Assembly (NCBI GenBank): GCA_019120375.1
Contig: DWVE01000030.1
Coordinates: 25,855 to 89,854 of the forward strand
Length of the DNA: 64,000 nucleotides
Direction: 5' to 3'
DNA from: Allofournierella_A excrementavium
GTDB taxonomy: Bacteria; Bacillota; Clostridia; Oscillospirales; Ruminococcaceae
Shown here one piece after another: positions 8,798 through 17,218 of this stretch. Position 1 is the first letter of the stretch. Every line of letters begins with the position of its first letter. The translations under genes were made by a program, and so were the position numbers. The notes below the pieces were generated by a model. The model saw only the letters and a program-made list of their open reading frames with translations, was not told where the DNA came from and did not search any database.

Positions 8798-10096
8798 TCA
8801 GCCCTGCCACATCAGGGCGCCCTGGCCGCGCCAGGCCTCCCAGGGGCTGATGGGGATGTCATAAAGGCGCATCTCGCAGATGATGTGGCCCTGGGTGGTG
8901 CCCAGCACGTCGTTCTGGGCCACGTATTCGCCCTCGCTCACGTCGATGCGGCCCAGCAGATACAGGATGCTCTTGAGGCCGCAGCCGTGCTCGATGACCA
9001 CCGTGCGCCCGCCGCCGCTGGTGGTGCCCGCGTAGACCACGCGGCCCGCCGCGGGGGCCAGCACCTTCTTGCCGGGGGTCACGGCCATGGTCACGTTGAC
9101 GCTGCGCCGGGGCGCGATGGACTCGTTCAGCACCGCCAGCTCCGGATAGATGGAGAGGGTCAGTTCGTCGATGCGGTCGGTGTATTCCAGCACGGCGTAG
9201 TCCCGCACCACCTTGCCGTCCACCGGCTGGGTGAAGGCGCCGTTCCAGTAGATGTCCGGGTCGCAGATGCTCATCACATCCTCCAGCTGGCTGGGGATGG
9301 AGGCCATGTAGGGGATGGCCGCCGAGCCGTCGATGGTGTAGGTGTCCAGCTCCCGGTTCTCGCGGCCGTAGATGTACACCGAGGCGCTCACCGTCTGGCC
9401 GTCCACCGTGGCGGTGATCTCGTAGTCGCCGCCGAACTGGTTGTAGTCCACGGGGATGTAGCTGATCCAGGCATTGTCGTGGTAGGTGAACACCGCCGGG
9501 GCCAGCTCGCAGGAAAGGGTGGGGGTTGCGTCGCCCACCACGCCGGTCAGCTTCACCCCGATCACGCCGCCCTGCACCATGCTGGTGTGGGAGAGGGTGA
9601 GGGTGGGCTGGGCCCGCAGCTGGAAGGTGAAGTCATAAAGGCAGAAGCCCTCCATTTTGGTGGAGGGGTTCAGCTCGTTCGTCTGGGGGCTCACCGTCAG
9701 CCGGGCGGAATAGCTGCCGTTTTTGCCAAAGGAAAAATCGGCGTATTCGTCGGCGGTGCCCTCGAACACCACTTCCTCCGCCTCGTCGCGGATGGTCAGT
9801 TGGCCCTCGGTGCCGGCGGGCAGCTCCAGGGCGGGGTGGCTGTCGGTCACTTCGCCCAGGTCGGCGACCTCGCCCTCCTCGCTCAGGGTGCGGGCCAGCC
9901 AGTTGCCCGCGATGGGCACCTTCCACTGGTAGCCGGTCTGGGGCAGCTCGCCGCCGCCGAAGGTCACGGCGTAGGCAGGCAGGTCGCCCACATTCACCTG
10001 CGTGTACATGAAGCCCAGGGCCGCGCCCAGCAGCACCGCCACCAGCACCACCACCAGCGCCAGCCATTTGCCCACGGCTTTCAGGATGTCCTGCAA
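8798..10096 (-). CDS. Membrane-anchored LytM/M23-fold protein lacking metal ligands (paralogue 1)
   Basis: The 432-residue protein has one N-terminal membrane helix (about residues 12-32), an extracellular beta-sandwich-like region, and a C-terminal LytM/M23 fold recognisable by VLAPAAGRVVYAG, TVVIEHGCGLKSILY and a VSEGEYVAQNDVLG turn. In active M23 endopeptidases an H-x3-D pair precedes this region and HxH follows; here the corresponding segments read SVNVTMA and IICEMRL, so all ligands appear lost. It is probably a binding or regulatory domain like the degenerate LytM domains of EnvC or SpoIIQ. The start is a TTG at 10096 behind GAGGTGA; no ATG fits. A paralogue lies immediately upstream with the same layout. 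Confidence 0.8.
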   Translation of the reverse strand: MQDILKAVGKWLALVVVLVAVLLGAALGFMYTQVNVGDLPAYAVTFGGGELPQTGYQWKVPIAGNWLARTLSEEGEVADLGEVTDSHPALELPAGTEGQLTIRDEAEEVVFEGTADEYADFSFGKNGSYSARLTVSPQTNELNPSTKMEGFCLYDFTFQLRAQPTLTLSHTSMVQGGVIGVKLTGVVGDATPTLSCELAPAVFTYHDNAWISYIPVDYNQFGGDYEITATVDGQTVSASVYIYGRENRELDTYTIDGSAAIPYMASIPSQLEDVMSICDPDIYWNGAFTQPVDGKVVRDYAVLEYTDRIDELTLSIYPELAVLNESIAPRRSVNVTMAVTPGKKVLAPAAGRVVYAGTTSGGGRTVVIEHGCGLKSILYLLGRIDVSEGEYVAQNDVLGTTQGHIICEMRLYDIPISPWEAWRGQGALMWQG

Positions 10097-10189
10097 AATG
10101 GTTCACCTCACATCAGCGGCGGCCCGCCGCGGCGGGCCGTTCTTGCCCCGGCCCCGCGGCGCGGGGCAAGGGCCGGTTTTGCTTTTTCG

Positions 10190-11467
10190 TCAGCGCAGTT
10201 CATCGCCCACCGGGCGGTAGAACAGGCCGTTGCTGCCCCCCTGGGTCAGCTTTTGGGGGTCCACGCTCTTGTTGCCGATGCGCACTTCCCAGATGAGCTT
10301 GCGCCCGGCCACGCCCAGCCCCTGCCCGGCGGTGACCTCATCGCCGGTCTTGATGTCCGCAATGCTGGAAAGGCCGAAGAGATAGCTCTTCACCCCGCAG
10401 CCGTGGTCGATGACCACCGTGTTGCCGGTGAGCTGCAGCTTGCCCGCGTAGGCCACCCGGCCCGCGGCGGGGCTCACCGCCAGGGCGTTCTCCGGGGTGA
10501 GCAGCGTCAGGTTGGCCGCCCGCCCGGCAGATCTTTCGCCGTCGTAGAGATATGCGCCGTAGCTTTGGAAAATGCTGGCCCCCTGGGCAGGGTACTGGAA
10601 TGCGCCGGTCCAGAGCGCCTCGTTGGAGCCCTGGTCATAAAGGCTCCAGATCACCCGGCGGAACTCCTCGTTGGCCTCGGCGGTGGCCGCCTCGCCGGAG
10701 GAGGTCTGGGTGGAGGGATACTCGGTGCTGCGCACCGTGAGGGTGGCGGAGAGGGTCACATCGCCCAGCGTCACGGTGATGGGCCACTCGCCGCCCTCGG
10801 CGTTGTAGGTCACCGGCAGATAGCCGACCCAGCCGTTTTGGGTGGGCCGGAACCACACCGGCCCCAGCTCGCACTGGGCGGTGGGGGGCGTGCCGCCCGC
10901 GCCCAGCGCCCCGGACACATAGATGGCCGCCACATCTCCCTGGGCCGCCTGGTCGGAGGCCAGGGTGAGAGTGGGCTGCACGTCCACCCAGAAGTGGCAC
11001 TGATACTGGTAATAGCCCACCGGCTTGGAGGGCTTCTGGCTGGACGCCTGCCGCCCCGCCCGGATGGTGAGGTAGTATTCGCCGTTCTGGGGGAAGGTGA
11101 AGTTCTTCCACTCGCTGGCGGTGCCGTCGAACACCGTCACGCCGCCGGCGGTCTTGAGCGTCAGGGTGGTGCCGTCGGCGGTCATGTCAGCGGACAGTTC
11201 CAGCGCCGCCGAAGGGGTGGTCACGGGCTCCAGCTCCAGGTTGGCAAGGCTGGGGCTCAAGGAAAACTCCCGCCACAAAACGCCCCCCAGCACCGGCAGC
11301 TCCCAGCGGTAGCCGGCGGCCTCGGCAAGGCTCTGCCCCGCAAAGGTCACCCCGGCGGCGGGCAGGCGGTCTTCATCGGTGGAATAGTAGAAAAAGCCCA
11401 GGGCCCCGCCCAGCACCAGGGCGGTGAACACAAGGACCATCAAAAGCCAGAGCAGCGCGCGCTTCAT
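10190..11467 (-). CDS. Membrane-anchored LytM/M23-fold protein lacking metal ligands (paralogue 2)
   Basis: A 425-residue paralogue of the next gene down, sharing the whole layout: N-terminal anchor (LLWLLMVLVFTALVLGGALG), the motifs AGVTFAGQSLAEAAGYRWELP and QPTLTLASDQAAQGDV, and a C-terminal LytM fold with SPAAGRVAYAG, NTVVIDHGCGVKSYLFGLSS and KTGDEVTAGQGLG. The expected HxH is replaced by RKLIWEV and the upstream H-x3-D by ANLTLLT, so peptidase activity is unlikely. The ATG at 11467 follows GGAGG at good spacing. The two genes are 93 bases apart and likely form one unit. The pair may hold or sense cell wall, possibly as a heteromer; that is inference. Confidence 0.8.
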   Translation of the reverse strand: MKRALLWLLMVLVFTALVLGGALGFFYYSTDEDRLPAAGVTFAGQSLAEAAGYRWELPVLGGVLWREFSLSPSLANLELEPVTTPSAALELSADMTADGTTLTLKTAGGVTVFDGTASEWKNFTFPQNGEYYLTIRAGRQASSQKPSKPVGYYQYQCHFWVDVQPTLTLASDQAAQGDVAAIYVSGALGAGGTPPTAQCELGPVWFRPTQNGWVGYLPVTYNAEGGEWPITVTLGDVTLSATLTVRSTEYPSTQTSSGEAATAEANEEFRRVIWSLYDQGSNEALWTGAFQYPAQGASIFQSYGAYLYDGERSAGRAANLTLLTPENALAVSPAAGRVAYAGKLQLTGNTVVIDHGCGVKSYLFGLSSIADIKTGDEVTAGQGLGVAGRKLIWEVRIGNKSVDPQKLTQGGSNGLFYRPVGDELR

Positions 11468-11592
11468 GCCGGGCGCCTCCTTTCGCGGCGGGCCCGAAAA
11501 ATGGCCCGCGGGCTGGTCCGCCCCCGTTTTGGGGCATGTATAACCGCATTATACCACAAAGGGGCGAAAAGGGCAAAATCCTCGGGGCAAAA

Positions 11593-11627
11593 CAAAAAAG
11601 CCGTGAACGGGGGTCCCGTTCACGGCG
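11593..11627 (-). terminator. Terminator after the small membrane protein gene (end of aro operon)
   Basis: On the minus strand GCCGTGAACGGG pairs with CCCGTTCACGGC and is followed by TTTTTTG. It lies just past the stop at 11635 and would end the long operon that starts at pheA. Confidence 0.9.
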
Positions 11628-11634
11628 GTGGGCT

Positions 11635-11835
11635 TTATTCGGCGTCGGGCTCGGCGGCGGGAGCGGCGGCCTCCTCGGCGGGCGCTTCCTCCTCGTCCAG
11701 GTCCTCGCTGAACAGCAGCTGCTCGTACTCGTCCAGCTCCTTCTCCCGGCGGCGCACATACAGCCAGGCGGCGGTCAGAGCGCCCACGGCGGCGGCCAGC
11801 ATCAGCACCAGCGCGACAAAGGTGGATTGTTTCAT
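11635..11835 (-). CDS. Small single-pass membrane protein with acidic tail
   Basis: A 66-residue protein: MKQSTFVALVLMLAAAVGAL starts one membrane helix (residues 5-25), followed by a basic stop-transfer segment VRRREKE and a highly acidic Ala/Glu/Asp/Pro tail. The predicted topology places the tail in the cytoplasm. An excellent AAAGGAGG lies 8 bases before the ATG at 11835, and the gene is the last one before a terminator. No family is recognised with confidence; it resembles YtxH-like or other small anchors in size only. Confidence 0.7.
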   Translation of the reverse strand: MKQSTFVALVLMLAAAVGALTAAWLYVRRREKELDEYEQLLFSEDLDEEEAPAEEAAAPAAEPDAE

Positions 11836-11941
11836 GAAGATACCTCCTTTATTTTGGCTGCCCCGTCGGGGGCACAGAATGCAATGTGATTTACCCTTAT
11901 TATAGCCCGCGAAAGGCCAGATTACAACCAGAAATTGCGCG

Positions 11942-13000
11942 TCAGCGCCCGCCGGTGAGCAGCGGCCGATAGGCCTTGAAGGCCCCCGGCAGGGCATAGC
12001 GCCCGGCGGCCTCCTCCGGCGAAGCCCAAAGGCACCCGGCGGGGGCGTCGCCCGCCGCTTCCAGCTGCCAGCCGGCCATCCACCACTCCACGTGGCTGAA
12101 GATGTGTTTGGCGGGTTTGAGGGCCCGGGGCGGGGCGGCGCTGACCGAAAGGCCCAGGGCCGCAAGCCTTGCCAGCGCCTCGTCCAGCGTCAGCTTTTCC
12201 TCAAAGAGAAAGGGCTGCCAAAGGCCGGCCAGCAGCCCCGTTTCCGGCCGCTTCTGCAAAAGGTGCTCCCCCCGGGCGTTTCGTGCCACCAGCACCGTCA
12301 CCGGCTGCACCCGGCGGGCCTTGGGGGGCGTTTTCACCGGCAGTTCCAGCTGGGTGCCCGCCGCCCTTGCAAGGCATCGGTCCGCCAGCGGGCACTCGCC
12401 GCACAGCGGCGCGCCCCCCGGCAGGCAGACCAGCGCCCCCAGCTCCATCAGCGCCTCGTTGAAGGGGCCGGGCGCATCGGCGGGCTGCTGGTCCATCACC
12501 CGGCGGGTGAACAGCCGCTTTGCGGCGGGCTCCGCGATGTTGCTGCCGTCGTTGTAAAGCCGGGCGAACACCCGCAGCACGTTGCCGTCCACCGCGGGGG
12601 CGGGCAGGCCGAAGGCGATGGAGGCGATGGCCCCGGCGGTGTATTCCCCAACGCCCGGCAGCTTTTGCAGTTCCTCAAAGCTTGCGGGCAGCTGCCCGCC
12701 GTACTCGCTGCACACCAGCTGCGCCGCCTTTTTCAGGTTGCGCGCCCGGGAATAGTAGCCCAGCCCCTCCCACAGCTTGAACAGCTCCTCGTCGGGGCAG
12801 GCGGCCAGGGCCGGCACGTCCGGCAGGGCCTCCATGAAGCGGCGGTAGTGCTCCAGCGCCGCCGCCACCCGCGTCTGCTGCAGCATGATCTCGCTGACCC
12901 AGATGTGGTAGGGGGTGGGGTCCTGGCGGAAGGGCAGCGCCCGGGCGTTTTGCCGAAACCACGCCAGCAGCGCCGGCGCGATGGGCCCGGGCCCGCTCAC
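11942..13000 (-). CDS. mutY: A/G-specific adenine glycosylase MutY
   Basis: This base-excision repair enzyme removes adenine mispaired with 8-oxoguanine. The 352-residue sequence has the catalytic glutamate in SEIMLQQTR (about residue 37), the helix-hairpin-helix LPGVGEYTAGAI, the catalytic aspartate in PAVDGNVLRV, four cluster cysteines spaced C-x7-C-x2-C-x5-C, and a C-terminal NUDIX-like 8-oxoG recognition domain (LLQKRPETGLLAGLWQ). The first cysteine gap is one residue longer than the usual x6. The start is GTG at 13000, overlapping the TGA of the WYL regulator gene, so the two are coupled. Its position at the end of an amino-acid operon looks incidental. Confidence 0.95.
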   Translation of the reverse strand: MSGPGPIAPALLAWFRQNARALPFRQDPTPYHIWVSEIMLQQTRVAAALEHYRRFMEALPDVPALAACPDEELFKLWEGLGYYSRARNLKKAAQLVCSEYGGQLPASFEELQKLPGVGEYTAGAIASIAFGLPAPAVDGNVLRVFARLYNDGSNIAEPAAKRLFTRRVMDQQPADAPGPFNEALMELGALVCLPGGAPLCGECPLADRCLARAAGTQLELPVKTPPKARRVQPVTVLVARNARGEHLLQKRPETGLLAGLWQPFLFEEKLTLDEALARLAALGLSVSAAPPRALKPAKHIFSHVEWWMAGWQLEAAGDAPAGCLWASPEEAAGRYALPGAFKAYRPLLTGGR

Positions 13001-13989
13001 AGCGCCTCCTCAGCGGCGGTGAGGCTGCGCAGGGCCCGGCAGAAGTCCTCTTTCACCTCGGCGGGGGCCACGATGCGCACCTTGCCGGAAAACCCGCACA
13101 CCCAGCCGTAGAAGGTGGGGCTCACCGCCACGTCGGCGTAGAGATGGAAGGTGGCGCCGTCCGGCTGAGGCACCACCGTCACGTCGGTGCCGAACCGATC
13201 CAGCATGGGGCCGATGACGCCGTTGTCGCAGGCAAGCTGCACCCGCTTCACCGGCCCGGCGTACATCTGGAACATGGGCTTTGCGTAGTCCTGCATCTTT
13301 TTGGGGTCGTAGTCCTCCGCGCCCTGGCGGGGCGCGTCCAGCAGGGTGATGGAGGCCATCTTGTCCACCCGGTAGTGCCGCAGGCCCTGGCCCTTGGCCC
13401 AGGCCACCAGATAGTAGTTCTCGTCCTCCCACAAAAGGGCCCAGGGGCTCACCTCGTAGGCGCTGCCGCCCCGGCGGGCCACCTTGCGCTTGTTCAGGTC
13501 CCACTCCTGGTAGACAAAGCGCACCTGCTTGTCCTCGGCGATGGCCCGGTGCAGCGCGTCCACGTTGTAGTAGATGCTCTCGTTCATGGTCTTGATGCGG
13601 CTGGAGGCGAACACCTGCCGCTTCAGGTCCGCCGCCTGCCAGTCGCTGGCGAACTGGGCCAGGGTGCGGATGAGCTGGTCGCTCTTTTTGCGGGTGATGA
13701 ACCGGCTGGCCTGCACCGCGTCCGCCAACAGCTTCAGCTCCGGCAGCTGGAACTGGCGGCTGGCCAGATAGTAGCCGCCGGACCGGCCCCGCTGCTGCAC
13801 GATGTCGTAGCCCAGTTCCTGCAACGTCTGGATGTCGGAATAAACGCTTTTGCGCTCGGCCTGCACGCCCTGGGCCTCCAGCAGCTCCAGGATGCGGGGC
13901 ACGCTGATGAGGTGCTCCTCGTCGGTGTATCGCTCAAGGATGCGCAGCAGAAGGAGGATCTTCCCCTTCTGCCCTTCCACGCGGGGCAT
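12997..13989 (-). CDS. WYL-domain transcriptional regulator
   Basis: A 330-residue regulator. The N-terminus (about 1-75) is a winged helix of the HTH_11 type (LISVPRILELLEAQGVQAERKSVYSDIQTL is the helical core region), and about 150-225 is a WYL domain, including SPWALLWEDENYYLVAWAKG and HYRVDKM. A C-terminal WCX-like extension follows. WYL domains usually sense nucleic acid or small ligands. It sits directly behind tyrA with a 3-base gap and overlaps mutY by 4 bases, so it is transcribed with the aromatic amino acid genes; whether it regulates them cannot be told. No binding site was recognised. Confidence 0.9.
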   Translation of the reverse strand: MPRVEGQKGKILLLLRILERYTDEEHLISVPRILELLEAQGVQAERKSVYSDIQTLQELGYDIVQQRGRSGGYYLASRQFQLPELKLLADAVQASRFITRKKSDQLIRTLAQFASDWQAADLKRQVFASSRIKTMNESIYYNVDALHRAIAEDKQVRFVYQEWDLNKRKVARRGGSAYEVSPWALLWEDENYYLVAWAKGQGLRHYRVDKMASITLLDAPRQGAEDYDPKKMQDYAKPMFQMYAGPVKRVQLACDNGVIGPMLDRFGTDVTVVPQPDGATFHLYADVAVSPTFYGWVCGFSGKVRIVAPAEVKEDFCRALRSLTAAEEAL

Positions 13990-13992
13990 GGT

Positions 13993-14859
13993 TCACCCCT
14001 CCTTCTCTTTTTTGTCAAAGGCGGTGCGGGCCGCCGAGGAGGCCCGGAACATTGCCTCCAGTTCCTCCCGCTGCCCCGCTTGCAGATAGCCTTTCAGCTG
14101 CTGCAGCCGGGCGGTGAAGGCGTCTATTTCCTCCACAAGGCAGTCCCGGTTCCACAGGAAAAGCTCCGCCCACATGGGGGCGTTCAGATAGGCGATGCGG
14201 GTCAGGTCCCGGAAGGAGTCGCCGGTGTAGTCGGCAAAGCGCTCGGCGTTTGGCGCGCACATCAGACTCACCGCGATGGCGTGGGTCAGCTGGCTCACAT
14301 AGCCGATCATCCGGTCATGCTCTTCGGGGCTGATGACGTGGATGTGGGCAAAGCCCAGCGCCTTTGCCAGCCCGCGGGCAAACTCCACCCCCGCTTCGGT
14401 GTTCTTTTCGGTGGGGGTGATGAGGAAGTTCGCCGGGGCAAAATCCACCAGATGGGCGTTCTCCACCCCGCTGCGCTCCTTGCCCGCCATGGGGTGGCTG
14501 GCGATGAACTCCACACCCTCGGGCAGCAGCGCCTGCACCTTTTCCACCAGCCCCGCCTTCACGCCGGACACATCGGTGCAAAGGCAGCCGGCGGGCAAAA
14601 GTGCGCCGTATTTTTCTACCCACTGTATAAATGCGGTGGGATATAACGAAAAAATCACATAGTCGGCCCGGGCCAGAAGGGCTTCGAAGCCCTCGGTGCG
14701 GCCCTCTTCGATGTAGTTTTTCTCTTTGGCAAAGGCCAGGGCCTCCTCCTTCAGGTCGATGGCGGCCACATGCTCAAAGCCCGCCTTGCGCAGGCCCAGC
14801 GCGTAGGCCCCGCCCAAAAGGCCCAGGCCCACGATGACGAAACGGCTGTCCTTCTTCAT
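13993..14859 (-). CDS. tyrA: Prephenate dehydrogenase
   Basis: This enzyme oxidatively decarboxylates prephenate to 4-hydroxyphenylpyruvate, the tyrosine branch. The 288-residue protein has a Rossmann NAD motif VGLGLLGGAYALGL at residues 10-23, the hallmark SHPMAGKERSG loop (about 119-129), and the C-terminal helical dimer domain with SQLTHAIAVSL. There is no ACT domain and no fused chorismate mutase; the mutase is on PheA in the same operon. The ATG overlaps the aroA stop (ATGA). Family assignment is secure; NAD versus NADP preference and arogenate versus prephenate specificity are not determined. Confidence 0.92.
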   Translation of the reverse strand: MKKDSRFVIVGLGLLGGAYALGLRKAGFEHVAAIDLKEEALAFAKEKNYIEEGRTEGFEALLARADYVIFSLYPTAFIQWVEKYGALLPAGCLCTDVSGVKAGLVEKVQALLPEGVEFIASHPMAGKERSGVENAHLVDFAPANFLITPTEKNTEAGVEFARGLAKALGFAHIHVISPEEHDRMIGYVSQLTHAIAVSLMCAPNAERFADYTGDSFRDLTRIAYLNAPMWAELFLWNRDCLVEEIDAFTARLQQLKGYLQAGQREELEAMFRASSAARTAFDKKEKEG

Positions 14860-16127
14860 TCCTTTTCCACCTCGATGCCAGCGCCCAGCTGCTGCAAAAC
14901 GGCGAAGAATCCCGGCCAGCTTTTGGCCACCGCCTGGGCGCCGGAGATGCGGGCGGTGTAGCCCGCGCCCAGCGCCGCGACGGACAGGGCCATCACCACC
15001 CGGTGGTCGTTGTGGCCGTGGAGCAGGCCCGGCAGCGCCAGGGCGGAACCCTGGATGGTGACGGTGTTCTCGTCGCTTTGCAGCTTGCCGCCGAATTTGC
15101 GCAGTTCTTCCTCCATGGCGGCGATGCGGTCGCTCTCCTTGATGCGCAGCCGCCCGGCGTTGCGGATGACCGTCTCCCCCTCGCAGAAGAGGCCCAGCAC
15201 CATCAGGATGGGGCCGAGGTCGGGGCAGTCGGAAAGGTCGATGTCCACACCGTGCAGCTCGCTCTTTTCAAAGGTGACCGCGTCGCCGGAGCGCTTAAAG
15301 CGCGCGCCGCAGGCTTGCAGGATGTCCAGAATGGCCGCGTCGCCCTGGGCGGAATTCTCTTTCAGGCCCTTCACCGTGACGCCGCCCACCAGCGCGCCCA
15401 GCACCGCCAGAAAGGCGGCCTGGCTGTAATCTCCCTCCACGGTGCAACTGCGGTTGTGGTACCGCTGGCCGCCGGGGATATAAAGGGTGTTCTCCCGCTC
15501 CTCGTCCCAGTCCACCGCCACGCCGAAATCGTGCAGCACGTCCAGGGTCAGCTGCACATAGCTGCGGCTCTCGAAGGGGGGCACGATCTCCAGACGGCTT
15601 TCTTTGTGGAGCAGGGGCAGGGCGTACAACAGGCCGGTGATGAACTGGCTGGACACATCCCCCCGCACCCGGTATTCGCCGGGGGCAAGGCGGCCCCGGA
15701 TGACAAGGCCCTTGTCGCTTTGGGAGAAAAGCAGCCCCTGGGCGGCGAAGATGTCCCGGTAAACGTCCATGGGCCGCTGGAAGAGGCGGCCCCGGCCGGT
15801 GAATTCCACCTGCTGGCCGGTGAGGCTGAGCACCGGCACCAGAAAGCGCAGGGTGCTGCCGCTCTCGCCGCAGTCCACCGGGCGCAGGATGGTGGCAAAG
15901 CCGCCCCGGCCCTCGATGTCGGCGTAGGTTTCGGTGAGTTTCACCTTTGCGCCGAAGGCGCGCACCGCCGCCAGGGTTGCGGCGATGTCCTGGCTGGGGT
16001 CCAGGTTATAAACGCGGGAGAGCCCCTTCGCCAGCCCCGCCGCCAGCACCGTGCGGTGGGCGATGCTTTTGGAGGGGGGCACGGTCACAGCGCCCCCGAT
16101 GGGGCCGGGATGGATGGTTGCCAGCAT
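14856..16127 (-). CDS. aroA: 3-phosphoshikimate 1-carboxyvinyltransferase (EPSP synthase)
   Basis: It joins phosphoenolpyruvate to shikimate-3-phosphate. The 423-residue protein starts MLATIHPGPIGGAVTVPPSK, with the substrate-binding PPSKSIAHR motif, then CGESGSTLRFLVPVLSL (about 88-104; the family's GxxGTxxR is GESGSTLR here), and a C-terminal RIKESDRI and DHRVVMAL. The length is normal. Having Ser-Gly-Ser in place of the usual Gly-Thr near the PEP site is common in Gram-positive and class II enzymes. It lies 42 bases after aroF and overlaps tyrA by 4 bases. Confidence 0.96.
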   Translation of the reverse strand: MLATIHPGPIGGAVTVPPSKSIAHRTVLAAGLAKGLSRVYNLDPSQDIAATLAAVRAFGAKVKLTETYADIEGRGGFATILRPVDCGESGSTLRFLVPVLSLTGQQVEFTGRGRLFQRPMDVYRDIFAAQGLLFSQSDKGLVIRGRLAPGEYRVRGDVSSQFITGLLYALPLLHKESRLEIVPPFESRSYVQLTLDVLHDFGVAVDWDEERENTLYIPGGQRYHNRSCTVEGDYSQAAFLAVLGALVGGVTVKGLKENSAQGDAAILDILQACGARFKRSGDAVTFEKSELHGVDIDLSDCPDLGPILMVLGLFCEGETVIRNAGRLRIKESDRIAAMEEELRKFGGKLQSDENTVTIQGSALALPGLLHGHNDHRVVMALSVAALGAGYTARISGAQAVAKSWPGFFAVLQQLGAGIEVEKE

Positions 16128-16169
16128 GGTATCAGCTTCCTTTTTTGTGTGTGTTGGGGGCGCTGCCGC

Positions 16170-17186
16170 TCACAGGTCCCGGCCCACCACGTGGGCCACG
16201 GCGCGGCACTTGTCCACGACCTGACGGAACTTTTCGGGCTTGAGGGTCTGGGCGCCGTCGCTCCAGGCGTGCTCGGGGTCGGTGTGCACCTCGATGATGA
16301 GGCCGTCCGCCCCGGCGGCCACGGCGGCGAGGCTCATGGCCTCCACATAGCGCCAGTTGCCGGTGGCGTGGCTGGGGTCGATGATGATGGGCAGGTGGGT
16401 CTTTTCCTTGATGATGGGAATGACCGACAGGTCCAGCGTGTTGCGGGTGTAGGGCTCGAAGGTGCGGATGCCCCGCTCGCAGAAGATGACGTTCTCGTTG
16501 CCGCCGGCCATGATGTACTCGGCGCTCATGATCCACTCCTCGATGGTGTTGGCAAGGCCCCGCTTGAGCAGCACGGGCTTGTGCATCTTACCGACCGCTT
16601 TCAGCAGCTGGAAGTTCTGCATGTTCCGCGCGCCGATCTGCACCAGGTCCACATACTCCTCGAACTCGTCGATCTTGTCCTCGCTCATCAATTCGCTCAC
16701 GATGGGCAGGCCGGTGGCCTCCCGGGCTTTCACCAGGTCCAGGATGCCCTCGGTGCCCAGGCCCTGGAAGGCGTAGGGCGAGGTGCGGGGCTTGTAAGCG
16801 CCGCCCCGCAGCATTTTGCCGCCGGCGGCCTTCACCGCCTTGGCGATGTCCACCGCCTGCTGCTCGCACTCCACGCTGCAGGGCCCGCCGATGACCACTA
16901 CGTTCTCCTTGCCGCCCACCTTCACGCCGGCCACGTCCACAATGGTGTCGGCGGCGTGGAACAGGCGGTTGGCCTTTTTGTAAGGGGCGGACACGCGGGT
17001 GACGCTCTCCACCCAGGGGTTCGCGGCCACCACCTTGTCGTTGATCTTGGTGGTGTCGCCCACCAGGCCGAACACGTTGTAGTCGGTGCCTCGGATGAGG
17101 GTGACCTCCAGGCCCTGGGCCTCGAAGCCGGAAATGATTTTTTGCAGCTCCTCCTGGGGGGTGCCTTTTTTGGTGGAAATGATCAT
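16170..17186 (-). CDS. aroF: 3-deoxy-7-phosphoheptulonate synthase (DAHP synthase, type I-beta)
   Basis: The first shikimate-pathway enzyme, condensing erythrose-4-phosphate with phosphoenolpyruvate. The 338-residue protein has an N-terminal ferredoxin-like regulatory domain (about 1-70, MIISTKKGTPQEELQKIISG) fused to the KDO8P/DAHP synthase barrel with GGPCSVECEQQ, LRGGAYKPRTSPYAFQG, IGARNMQN and IIDPSHATGN. This makes it the type I-beta form that is often feedback-regulated through the N-terminal domain. There is no chorismate mutase fusion. It follows aroQ by 32 bases in the operon. Confidence 0.95.
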   Translation of the reverse strand: MIISTKKGTPQEELQKIISGFEAQGLEVTLIRGTDYNVFGLVGDTTKINDKVVAANPWVESVTRVSAPYKKANRLFHAADTIVDVAGVKVGGKENVVVIGGPCSVECEQQAVDIAKAVKAAGGKMLRGGAYKPRTSPYAFQGLGTEGILDLVKAREATGLPIVSELMSEDKIDEFEEYVDLVQIGARNMQNFQLLKAVGKMHKPVLLKRGLANTIEEWIMSAEYIMAGGNENVIFCERGIRTFEPYTRNTLDLSVIPIIKEKTHLPIIIDPSHATGNWRYVEAMSLAAVAAGADGLIIEVHTDPEHAWSDGAQTLKPEKFRQVVDKCRAVAHVVGRDL

Positions 17187-17218
17187 GTGATTCTCTCTCC
17201 CTTATGTTGCGATTTCCC

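Noticed and set aside
10120..10187. GC-rich inverted repeats between the two LytM genes as a terminator
   Set aside because: Stems form, but no T-tract follows on the minus strand, so termination between the paralogues is not supported.
8885..11905. Open frame of 1006 codons on the plus strand across the LytM paralogues
   Set aside because: It is an antisense shadow of GC-rich genes: it has His/Gly/Ala/Val-rich random-looking sequence, no ribosome binding site and no domain, while the minus strand holds two paralogues and a small membrane protein with good starts.
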